Source of the DNA: Cytidiella melzeri | Taxonomy: Eukaryota > Basidiomycota > Agaricomycetes > Polyporales > Irpicaceae | NCBI GenBank assembly: GCA_022592445.1 | Contig: JABYQR010000568.1 | Span: 1-19,270, forward strand | Length of the DNA: 19,270 nt | Direction: 5' to 3' | Shown here: positions 1 through 7,203 of the stretch, piece by piece | Position numbering within the stretch: the first letter of the stretch is position 1 | Layout: the number at the start of each line of letters is the position of its first letter | Made by a program: the position numbers and the translations under genes | Notes under the pieces: model-generated | Told to the model about the DNA's origin: nothing | Database searches by the model: none | The model's input: only the letters and a program-made list of their open reading frames with translations

Positions 1-4
1 GTCG

Positions 5-59
5 GTAAGTATATCCGGTTGTATTTGCCTCACGCACTATGCTGAGATTGTTCTTACAG
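5..59 (+). other. possible short fungal intron at window edge
   Basis: The segment opens with GTAAGT and ends with TTCTTACAG, 55 nt in all, which fits fungal intron size. A CTGAG element 17-21 nt before the end could act as a weak branch site. It lies upstream of the pyrimidine-rich leader of the gene that starts at 127, so it may be a 5' UTR intron of that gene or the last intron of a gene entering from the left. Both are inferences. Confidence 0.35.
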
Positions 60-126
60 CAAGCTGTTTCGTTTAGTATCTTCTCACACCCTTCACCACC
101 TTTCAACATCCTACTCTGCCAGTGTC

Positions 127-636
127 ATGCACTTCTCTCTTGTTTTGTTTGCTGCTGTCACCAGCACATTCTATTCAGTGACTGTGTCTGCCACCCCGCA
201 TGGCAGCCTTAAAAGATTCCATGAGTCAACTCCCTCTGGCCACTAGTACCACTTACAGGAACGGGCTTTGGTGAAAATCCCCACCCGGGCCCCAGAATTT
301 CAGGGTAAACTCATTCAGTTTGCATGACATTCATAAGATTGATCTCATGTTGGATCACTTCCAGCTGCCAAACAAGCAGCAGACAATCTCAGGAAGAAAG
401 GAATGACACGGCAAGAGTATGCAACCCTATTCCGTGAGGCCTACAACAAGGAAACAAAGCCGTACACATCTCAGGGGGTCCCATATGGAAAGGATGAGGA
501 TGTGTCAGTTTTAGTTGCCTACTTTAAAGAGACAGAGTCAAGTGAGCATCAGTTTATGACCAATGGACATGCACTATGCCTAGATAAATGTGGGCAAATT
601 GTTTGGGTTCTCGGGACGGATAAAAGCAGATTGTAA
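127..636 (+). CDS. candidate small secreted protein, unknown function, short introns
   Basis: I do not recognise this protein. The ATG at 127 follows a pyrimidine-rich leader typical of fungi and opens a signal-peptide-like N-terminus: a short n-region, then a hydrophobic run (LVLFAAVTS...) ending in a possible cleavage site VSA/TP, followed by a Lys-Arg pair. An in-frame TAG lies at 244-246. A second intron, 305-364 (GTAAAC...TTCCAG, branch TTGAT at 339-343), joins this frame exactly to the long final exon 365-636, which ends in TAA. The TAG is removed if 178-246 is also an intron (GTGACT...CACTAG, 69 nt, branch-like TCAAC at 226-230); that keeps the frame and gives about 126 residues. Otherwise the gene is broken. 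The C-terminal part is hydrophilic with two Cys residues four apart (CLDKC). Exon structure is predicted only. Confidence 0.45.
305..364 (+). other. predicted intron in secreted-protein gene
   Basis: GTAAAC donor, TTGAT branch-like site at 339-343 and CCAG acceptor, 60 nt. No AG occurs between branch site and acceptor. Splicing 304 to 365 joins the two open frames without a shift, which is the main support. Confidence 0.5.
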
Positions 637-1120
637 ATGAATTTGGTTAATTATAAATAGAAGAGAGATATTGGGTGTGGCAAATGATAGTTGTGGCAAA
701 GACATTGCAGACAGGTATTGAGAAAACATGACAAGTCAAAGTAAAGCTCAGTATTGGAGGACAGTGTGGTGCATCACACAAATTTCAACCCCTTTGCAAA
801 CCTCTTACAACGTCTGTTCAGTGCCCATGGATTTCACACTGAGAGTGTGTAGCAATGTTCATGTGTCTCAGTGCATAGCTAGGGTTGTGACCTCAGAGCT
901 GCCTCCATGGACTTTTGGTGGTTTTAAGCCCTTGTTCTCCATATGGCAAGGTTCTCACTGTTGTGAGACCAAAGTACAAGAACTGTACTCTTTGTGAATA
1001 GATTAAGGATCTTGGCATAGTCTATGTTGTGAATGAAGGGTTCTGACGTAACCACGTGAAGGGGGCACAAACAAGTGCACAAAATGGTATTGAGTAGCTA
1101 GGAGAATAGATGATTTTGAA

Positions 1121-1254
1121 ATAATTTTATCAACCAGATAAGCTCAAAAGAGAAGTTGTGAAATGGGTAGTCCACGCGCAACAATGACATATTTTATCAA
1201 ATGGATAAGCTGAAAAGACCAGTCCTTGAATGAGTAGTCCACACAGAATGATGA
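1121..1254. repeat. degenerate tandem duplication, two 67-bp copies
   Basis: The segment starting TTTTATCAACCAGATAAGCT at 1125 recurs as TTTTATCAAATGGATAAGCT at 1192, and both continue to a shared GTAGTCCAC block. The copies are clearly diverged. No function is visible. Confidence 0.55.
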
Positions 1255-1880
1255 AAGGCAGGTGGCGGGAACAAACAGATAAAAACAAACTAGTGTTAGC
1301 AAGGCCAACAAGCAGCAAGTATAATTTCTGATGAATGAATGAAATATTACTTTTTGAGTCAGATTTGTAAGTAAACTTGGTGCTTGTAGCAGCCTGAACA
1401 AGTAATTCTGTTGGGAATAGCTTCTTCAATGATTAATGTATAGTAATTTGGTGGTTTGTCTTCACTGGAGCACACAATCATTCATGAAAGAAGAGGGACT
1501 GTGCTGTATTGTTTGAAGTGCAACAATGAGTGTGAGCACAGAATGAAAACAAGTGTGTGGAGTAGCCAATCGAGATAAAGAGCGTTTGACATGCATCTTC
1601 TCCTTAATGGCGTTGAACTATGTTAAATAATCTAGATACAATCTGGTAAACTGCAGGAGCAGGGTGACAAGTGATTATGTTATTGATAGCAAATTGAATA
1701 AATCATATAGCATGGAATAGTTGATTGCAGCTGTGACCTGGTTACCCAAAAGAACCCCTGTAAACAACTCTGTTCCTGGTCCTGGTAAGGATCTTGCCAA
1801 GCCACCTGGTCATGAAAATTGACTGTATTACAGCCATTTGCTATTGGTGACACCTTTGATAGGTAACTTTAACTGGGATA

Positions 1881-1885
1881 AAATG
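1881..1885. repeat. target-site duplication AAATG, left of solo LTR
   Basis: AAATG immediately precedes the LTR terminus TGTCGC at 1886 and is repeated at 2672-2676 immediately after the other terminus. Confidence 0.85.
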
Positions 1886-2671
1886 TGTCGCAGAGCGACT
1901 GCTGCTATGCTGATAAACCCTAAAAAAGGGTGAAGAGGAGAGGAAGTGGGAGTGGAAGTAGATCTCCAACGACAACAACGAGGTCAAAGTCGATGATAAG
2001 CAGGCAAGCAGGCACAGAGGCCGGATACTGGCAGTGCAAATGACAAAGTTAATATCAAGCTTATACTAGGTTACATTGAGTAACTCACCTGGCAGTGCAA
2101 ATGACGAAGAGGTCAAGATGCAGAACCAGGGAGGGTAAGGGGTACTATATATACTGTGTCTGGGTGGTCTGTGCACCAGTTCCCACACTAGGGACTGGAG
2201 TAACTGTGGGGCTGGAGTAAAAATAGAACAATCCAATAAGGGACCTGAGTAACTGTCAAGGACCAGGGTACATAGAACAATAGGACTAGAACAATAGACA
2301 ATAGAACAATAGCATCAGGAACAATAGAACAATAGGAACTGGGGGAATCCCTAACAAAAGACAAAAGACAATAGACAGAAGACAATAGGACAATAGGAAC
2401 TGGGGGAATCCCTGGGGAATCCCTGGGAAATCCCTATCAATGGAAGTTGAACAATAGAACAATAGCCTAGGTTGATCTGGAACCGCTCCAGATTGAGTCT
2501 AGGGTTTGGGTCTGGACTATTGATAAATAAGGCAGGATGTCACGTGACCCGGGTTAGGGTTAGGTCCGGTAACACTCCTAGCCGGAAAATAAGTGCTCTA
2601 GATAGGCGCCTAAGGCTGTAAACTTGTGACATTGTGGGAAAAATCCGGTCTCTGTTGGACTATCCATGTCA
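1886..2671 (-). mobile_element. solo LTR of family A chromovirus
   Basis: This 786-bp stretch is the reverse complement of the LTRs at 3359-4105 and 10407-11144, from TGTCGC at 1886 to the final CATGTCA ending at 2671. It begins TG and ends CA and is flanked by perfect AAATG duplications, with no internal element sequence. It is therefore what remains after recombination between the two LTRs of a full copy. It keeps the family TATA box (2146-2153, minus strand), the predicted transcript start near 2119, the splice donor and both 21-bp repeat copies (one with a single mismatch). It differs from the other LTRs by substitutions and by copy number of the TATTGTTC-type octamers and the 19-bp repeat, so it is older. 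Confidence 0.93.
2146..2153 (-). promoter_or_regulatory. TATA box of solo LTR
   Basis: TATATATA in the same LTR position as in the full element. On the minus strand it would direct transcription leftwards from about 2119, towards the candidate host gene. Confidence 0.5.
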
Positions 2672-2676
2672 AAATG
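2672..2676. repeat. target-site duplication AAATG, right of solo LTR
   Basis: Exact match to 1881-1885, directly abutting the LTR end at 2671. Confidence 0.85.
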
Positions 2677-2881
2677 ACTGTACTACAATTGATAAGTTTG
2701 ATTGCAGGAAAAGGAGCCATACATTGACGAAGGCAGTCACCAATGGTAGCAAGGGGCTTCATTTATCTTTTCAATAATCTTGTGCAGTGTTCACTGCTGA
2801 TTCTAGAAAATTACTTGCTCCAAGAATGAAGCACTTGAGGGTGTTTCATTGGATCAATTGCTAAAACATGTTACATGTGTC

Positions 2882-3309
2882 CTGTTGATGTCTACACTGC
2901 CTCATCCCCATTGGAGCTGCCACAGGCTGGGTTCTGATTGTGACTCCTGCCTATAAAGCAACTGGTGGTTGTGAAACTGTGTGGAAGAATCAAAGGCAGT
3001 GCTCTATGCTGATGCAACCACACCCTGTTGATGCCTGGACTGCCTCAGCCCCATTAGAACTGCCACAGGCTATGTTCTGGTATCAACTCCTCCTTAGAGA
3101 GCAACTAATGGTTGTGAAACTTTTTCCAACAATCCAATGCAGTGCCTGCTGCTGATACAACCAAGTACTATTGACGTCTGAACTGCCTCACCCCCATTGG
3201 AACTGCCGCAGGCTGTGTTCTGATTGTAACTCCTTCTTAGAGAGCAACTTACAGTTGTGAAACTTTGTGGAACAATCAGATACAGTACTCACTACTAATG
3301 CAGCCACAA
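2882..3309. repeat. tandem array, three 143-bp units
   Basis: Units begin at 2882, 3025 and 3168, each with the landmarks TGATG or TGACG, ACTGCCTCA, CCCATT, CTGCC(A/G)CAGGCT, AGAGAGCAAC (units 2 and 3), GGTTGTGAAAC and a CTGATGCAACCA-like tail. The period is exactly 143 between landmarks although the units are diverged. The tail of a preceding unit is visible around 2785-2845, since CCAAGAATG and TTGAG recur at 3319-3340. No open frame spans the array with the period, so it looks like a non-coding host satellite. Confidence 0.75.
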
Positions 3310-3353
3310 ATTTACATTGTCCAAGAATGTAGGGGTTGAGAATTTGTAGTTAG

Positions 3354-3358
3354 CTCCC
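3354..3358. repeat. target-site duplication CTCCC, left of element A
   Basis: CTCCC immediately precedes the LTR start TGACATGG at 3359 and recurs at 11145-11149 right after the 3' LTR. Confidence 0.88.
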
Positions 3359-3465
3359 TGACATGGATAGTCCAACAGAGACCGGATTTTTCCAATATTG
3401 TCACAAGTTTATAGCCTTAGGCGCCTATCTAGAGCACTTATTTTCCGGCTAGGAGTGTTACCGGA

Positions 3466-3491
3466 CCTAACCCTAACCTGGGTCACGTGAC
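3466..3491 (+). promoter_or_regulatory. U3 block: telomere-like repeat plus CACGTG palindrome
   Basis: CCTAACCCTAACC at 3466-3478 is followed closely by the perfect 10-bp palindrome GTCACGTGAC at 3482-3491. Both are kept in the solo LTR (2539-2548 for the palindrome) and the 3' LTR (10530-10539). CACGTG is the core site of fungal bHLH factors such as Cbf1 and Pho4; use here is inferred. Confidence 0.45.
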
Positions 3492-3693
3492 ATCCTGCCT
3501 TATTTATCAATAGTCCAAACCCAAACCCTAGACTCAGTCTGGAGCGGTTCCAGATCAACCTAGGCTATTGTTCTATTGTTCCTCTTCCATTGATGGGGAT
3601 TCCCCAGGGATTCCCCCAGGTCTTATTGTTCTATTGTTCTTATCCTATTGTTCTATTGTTGTATTGTTCTAGCTCTATTGTTCTACGTACCCT

Positions 3694-3750
3694 GGTCCTT
3701 GACAGTTACTCAGGTCCTTGACAGTTACTCCGGTCCTTGACAGTTACCCG
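3694..3750 (+). repeat. 19-bp minisatellite, three units, in U3
   Basis: GGTCCTTGACAGTTACTC-type units start at 3694, 3713 and 3732, and at 10741, 10760 and 10779 in the 3' LTR. The solo LTR has fewer copies. It sits about 90-140 bp upstream of the TATA box. Confidence 0.85.
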
Positions 3751-3837
3751 GGTTCATTATTGTTCTATTGTTACTCCAGTCCCACAGTTACTCCAGTCCC
3801 TAGTGTGGGAACTGGTGCACAGACCATCCAGACACAG

Positions 3838-3845
3838 TATATATA
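3838..3845 (+). promoter_or_regulatory. TATA box of element A
   Basis: TATATATA, present at the same place in all three family A LTRs (10877-10884 in the 3' LTR). It lies 34 bp upstream of ATCTTGACCT, the predicted first bases of the transcript, which is independently supported by complementarity to the priming site. Confidence 0.65.
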
Positions 3846-3902
3846 GTACCCCTTACCCTCCCTGGTTCTGCATCTTGACCTCTTCGTCATTTGCACTGCC
3901 AG

Positions 3903-3963
3903 GTGAGTTACTCAATGTAACCTAGTATAAACATGATATTAACTTCGTCATTTGCACTGCCAG
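3903..3963 (+). other. predicted intron inside the LTR
   Basis: GTGAGT donor at 3903, TTAAC branch-like site at 3939-3943 and TGCCAG acceptor ending 3963, 61 nt, with no AG between branch and acceptor. An exact 21-bp repeat (starting CTTCGTCATTTG) occupies 3882-3902 and 3943-3963, so one copy ends at the donor and the other at the acceptor. The same arrangement is in the 3' LTR and, with one mismatch, in the solo LTR. Confidence 0.5.
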
Positions 3964-4107
3964 TATCCGGCCTCTGAGCCTGCTTGCCTGCTCATCATCG
4001 ACTTTGACCTCGTTGTCGTCGTTGGAGATCCACTTCCACTTCCATTCCCCCTCTTCTCTGCCCTTGTTTAGGGTTTAGCAGTATAGCAGCAGTCGCTCCG
4101 CGAAATT

Positions 4108-4117
4108 AGGTCAAGAT
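4108..4117 (+). promoter_or_regulatory. self-priming primer-binding site of element A
   Basis: AGGTCAAGAT, 2 nt downstream of the 5' LTR, is the exact reverse complement of ATCTTGACCT at 3872-3881, the predicted 5' end of the transcript. No TGG-initiated tRNA-complementary site is seen here. This is the arrangement known for the S. pombe Tf1 group, in which the first bases of the mRNA fold back, are cleaved and prime minus-strand synthesis. Assignment by analogy. Confidence 0.6.
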
Positions 4118-4209
4118 ACCACACAGCTACCGGCACAACTGCCCTTAGCTTGGATCAAGTCTTCCTGTCCCCCCAGTTTTAAAAAGTTTATTCCCCCCTA
4201 CGTTTGAGA

Positions 4210-4278
4210 GTAAGCCATCGCCGTCCGTCTTGACGTGCTTGATCGCTGACTCGTTCACTTTCCGTGGTTGATTCTTAG
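4210..4278 (+). other. predicted leader intron that builds the ORF1 start codon
   Basis: GTAAGC donor at 4210, a perfect fungal branch site CTGAC at 4246-4250 and acceptor TTCTTAG ending 4278, 69 nt, with no AG between branch and acceptor. The exon ends in A (4209) and the next begins TG (4279), so splicing produces ATG followed by CCG AAA GAA in the open frame of ORF1. Unspliced RNA has no ATG anywhere between the LTR and ORF1. Confidence 0.55.
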
Positions 4279-5036
4279 TGCCGAAAGAATCCCACTCCCG
4301 TTTCACCGCTCGTCCAGATCCTTTGCACAAGGATCTGAACCAAGCGCGTCGAGAAGTCAAGATCCATCGCGCCTTGCCCCAGGCCGTGTTTGATCAACTC
4401 GACGCAGAGCACGCACGTGGCAAGAGCCACAAGTACACGGAGAAGGAGCTCAAGGCTATTGCCTCCTATGTCGGTCGCCGTAAACCCAAGGGTTCTGCCC
4501 TCACACACAGATTCCCCACTGCAGAGGAGTTTGAGAAACTCTGTGCTGAGTCCAAAGAGTTTGCTGCCCGTACCGCACGCGAACGAGCTGAGGCCTTAGC
4601 AAGTCTTCCTAAGAAGCCTTCGTTAGCAGAACGCTTCCCAGCCCGGCCAGCTACCAAAGCTGGTGCAGCCCTCATAGCAGCAAAGCCGACTCTCATTGAC
4701 TTCCAAAAGCACACCCTTGAAGACCTTCAAGGAATCTTCACTCCAAAGCTCACCGCCACCCTCCAACGCCTGTTGATTCTACCCACCATCAACAAGTACC
4801 AACAGCTTCACGAAGGCACGAGGCGTAACTTTGAGCAAGAGAAACAGAAGTTAGAAAAGCTTCTGGAGGAGCTACCAACCCGAGCCACTGTCATCACTCA
4901 GCGTGAGTGGCAGCTGCTGGATTGGGGTTTAAAGGCAATAGGAGGAATCAGTTTCAAGGGTCTAAGAAGGAATTACGAACAAGTTTTCAAAGGTTTAGAC
5001 AGAGTTTGGTCGGACGAGTACTTCGTATCGTTCTAG
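4279..5036 (+). CDS. element A ORF1, extra 5' protein, unknown function
   Basis: This open frame of about 250 codons precedes gag. Its genomic first codon reads GTG, and the frame holds no internal ATG; the most economical start is an ATG formed by splicing out 4210-4278. The product is strongly charged and rich in Lys, Arg, Glu and Ala, has no Cys cluster like a zinc knuckle, and shows helical heptad-like stretches (for instance the Glu/Lys/Leu-rich part around codons 180-200). It has no domain I recognise. It ends at TAG (5034-5036), and the same frame continues directly into gag. It may be a Gag N-terminal extension separated by a mutated codon, or a separate accessory protein. Function is unknown. 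Confidence 0.55.
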
Positions 5037-5342
5037 AAATACAGTGTGGCTTCTCAAAGTCCCAGAAGTAGTGTTTGGTCTAGAGATCATCTCCCCTGTG
5101 AGAACTACCCACACGCTTTCAATCACCGTACCATCAGAGACGAGTCTTACGACCCAGAAGAAGGACACGAAGCCTGTGAAACTCAGCCCTGTCCAAACCG
5201 ATACAACGGTATTGCATATCCCAGTCGGTACGCAAACCAGTATCGACCCATTCATCATTGGCAAGAAGCTCGTATCCTTGAATCCCTCCCACCCTTGCCT
5301 GAAGAAGACTTCGATCGAACCTTCACACAGGAGCAATACCAG

Positions 5343-6599
5343 ATGGATTCCACCAACGTGTCTCAGCATGCTTCTAGGGCAGCAACCCCAGCCCCCGCAC
5401 AAGAACCGTCTCCGCCCCCCACAGCAGAACAACTTCTGCATGCGCTACTCCTTGGTCAGCAACAGCTGACACAAGCCATCACAGCGCTGGTTCAAAACCA
5501 GCAACCGGTCAACAACAGGTCACGGGAAAGGGTTGTAGAGAAACCCACTAGTTTCAAGGGCAATGCAAGTAGTGACGCGCGTCGCTTTCTAGCTGCCTTC
5601 TCAATGTACGCACAGTTTAATGAGAAGCTGTCGCCGTACAATGCCCAAGGTGGTCAGACCCGGTTAGACCATCTTTGGATCTCGTCGGCCTTGTCATTTA
5701 TGACCGAGGATGCAGCAGTTTGGGCTACGCCCCACATGGATTTAATTGCCAGCCATCAAATGGCATTCAATGGTGATTGGGATGATTTCAAGGCGGCGTT
5801 CAAAGCACGATTTGAACCAGTTGACGAAATGGTGGATGCTAAGGCCAAGCTCAGGGAGCTATGGCAAGGCAAGAAAACGGTTCCGGAATACACGGCCCGA
5901 TTCAGGGAAATCATGGACAGGACCGGCTACTCGACACAAGACCTTCGTGATCGGTACTACGAACACCTGAGTACTACCATCAAGGATGAGCTGGTTCACA
6001 CCGCAAGGCCTCACGTCACTCTCGTAGACCTGATCAATGTTGCTACAGACATTGACAATCGTCTTTGTGTTCGAGCTCAAGAGAAAGCTTGTGAACAAGG
6101 TCGAACGGTCCCCAACCTGTTCAAAACCACTCCGGTCTCCACCTCGTCCCCGGCTCCCTTCGTCCAAGCACCTCGTGACTCCAATGCCATGGAAATCGAT
6201 GCTACCAAGGTTGGACCTAACGGAAAAACACGCGCCGACTTCATGAAGGCTATGAACGGCAGATGTTACGGATGCGGATCGAAGGATCATCAGAAGAAGG
6301 ACGGAAAACATGATCGTGAACTGTGCGGACATTGTGGTGGCAACCATCAGACGCAGGTTTGCCAAAGTCGATTCCTTGGGTACCCACCTAGGCAACAGAA
6401 GGTGGCTGCAAATACTCTGTTTGATCCATCAACTCCGGCTCCCTCGTCGTCCTCGTCTACAAGGCCCCTGCCTAATCCACCCGCCGCCACCGTTGCCAGC
6501 TCCTCGTCACCAAGTCCGTTCGACTACGATGCCATTATGAAGCAGATGTCATCGCTCACGGACCAAGTCAAGCAGCTGGGTAATCAAAGGGATTTTTAG
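5343..6599 (+). CDS. gag: Gag of element A
   Basis: Gag would form the virus-like particle and bind element RNA. The first ATG of this frame is at 5343, giving 418 residues, but the frame stays open back to the TAG at 5034, so an upstream extension is possible. After a Pro/Gln-rich N-terminus comes a retrotransposon Gag core (motifs W.DDFKAAFKARF, then a segment ending YTARFREIM). Two Cys/His clusters follow: CYGCGSKDH..., a stretched variant, and CGHCGGNHQTQVC, a CX2CX3HX4C knuckle. The tail is rich in Ser and Pro. It ends at TAG 6597-6599 after GATTTT; the frame one base back continues into the protease region, so the junction is either a real gag/pol boundary or a lost T in a T run. Confidence 0.85.
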   Translation: MDSTNVSQHASRAATPAPAQEPSPPPTAEQLLHALLLGQQQLTQAITALVQNQQPVNNRSRERVVEKPTSFKGNASSDARRFLAAFSMYAQFNEKLSPYNAQGGQTRLDHLWISSALSFMTEDAAVWATPHMDLIASHQMAFNGDWDDFKAAFKARFEPVDEMVDAKAKLRELWQGKKTVPEYTARFREIMDRTGYSTQDLRDRYYEHLSTTIKDELVHTARPHVTLVDLINVATDIDNRLCVRAQEKACEQGRTVPNLFKTTPVSTSSPAPFVQAPRDSNAMEIDATKVGPNGKTRADFMKAMNGRCYGCGSKDHQKKDGKHDRELCGHCGGNHQTQVCQSRFLGYPPRQQKVAANTLFDPSTPAPSSSSSTRPLPNPPAATVASSSSPSPFDYDAIMKQMSSLTDQVKQLGNQRDF

Positions 6600-7203
6600 A
6601 ACGGACTCCAGGTGAAACCGCACCCTCGAGTCCCTCTTGAAAGACCTACATAGAAGAAGTGGAGGACAATGATGATTTCCCCACGGACACAGTTTTTAAT
6701 GCCCCTGTAGTAAATACCCGCCCCGCACAGCAGCCCGATTCGCAATCTTCAGTTTTATTTAACGACATGTATAACTACTACGAAACCTTGTCGTCTTGCA
6801 TAGTGCCTGAAATAGACCCGCTTAGCATGCATTTCCGAGTTCCAATTACGCTGGCATCAAAGCTATGATTGACTCAGGAGCCACCGCTTTATTCCTGAGT
6901 CAAGACTTTGTCAACCGGCACCGAGTACGTACAGTCCCCTTAGAAAGGCAGATCCCACTCCACAACATCGATGGGACTCTAAATCAAGGAGGACGTATCA
7001 CACACAGAGCAGAGCTCGAACTACAAGTTGGGGCTATCAAAGAAAACGCAACATTTTTGGTCACGGACATCGGACCAGAAGATTGCATTCTAGGCCTACC
7101 CTGGCTTCGCAAAGCAAACCCCAAGATCAATTGGGCTACCGGAGAAATGGAACTGGAAGCCGAAGAAGACTTCGAACCCTTCCAGTCTATCACAGCCAAT
7201 TGA
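6600..7203 (+). pseudogene. pol: element A protease region of pol, frameshifted
   Basis: Retroviral-type aspartic protease, which would cut the Gag-Pol polyprotein. The upstream linker is in the frame of 6659-6868 and is broken by TGA at 6638-6640. A net -1 shift near 6852 (ACGCTGGCATC; three G would restore the frame) leads to the catalytic segment IDSGAT with Asp at 6871-6873, then the flap region and the conserved ILGLPWL...NP.I.W block at about 7087-7131. TGA at 7201-7203 sits in a Trp-compatible position in the same frame as the RT that follows, so it looks like TGG changed to TGA. Confidence 0.85.

Larger units (their letters stand above)
637..1885. other. non-coding spacer, no gene seen
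   Basis: About 1.25 kb of AT-rich sequence between the candidate host gene and the solo LTR. Open frames here on either strand are short, mostly lack ATG and show no recognisable domain. The only internal structure noted is the 67-bp duplication at 1121-1254. Confidence 0.5.
3359..4105 (+). mobile_element. 5' LTR of element A
   Basis: This 747-bp LTR starts TGACATGG and ends in GCGAAA, where the 3' LTR has GCGACA, so the terminal CA has changed to AA. Compared with the 3' LTR it carries an extra TCCCACAG, one more G in a G run near 3595, and three internal transitions. U3 holds the palindrome GTCACGTGAC, a telomere-like CCTAACCCTAACC, TATTGTTC-like octamers and a 19-bp repeat in three copies. 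The TATA box at 3838 marks the U3/R boundary near 3872. Confidence 0.93.

Noticed and set aside
728..997. 89-codon open frame in the left spacer
   Set aside because: No motif, no upstream context or intron support; composition like the surrounding non-coding DNA.
1130..1429. Overlapping minus-strand frames with hydrophobic residues
   Set aside because: They run through the degenerate 67-bp duplication, lack homology cues and look like translations of AT-rich DNA.
2188..2385. Minus-strand frame with Val/Leu/Ser-rich protein
   Set aside because: It lies wholly inside the solo LTR and translates the octamer repeats.
2882..3309. CRISPR-like array
   Set aside because: Units are contiguous 143-bp tandem repeats without spacers, in a fungal genome.
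3466..3478. True telomeric tract
   Set aside because: Only about two repeats, at a fixed LTR position in every copy, so it is part of the element and not a chromosome end or telomere scar.
4106..4125. tRNA-primed primer-binding site
   Set aside because: No TGG directly after the LTR and no recognisable tRNA 3' complement; complementarity to the transcript start explains the site better.
5044..5469. Overlapping +1 frame across the Gag N-terminus
   Set aside because: The frame shared with ORF1 and Gag has better codon character and continues into the Gag core; the alternative ends without any domain.
6588..6600. Programmed -1 frameshift at the gag/pol junction (GGGATTTTTAG)
   Set aside because: The run does not fit X XXY YYZ in the Gag frame, and other -1 breaks in pol are clearly lesions, so a lost T is as likely; kept only as a possibility.
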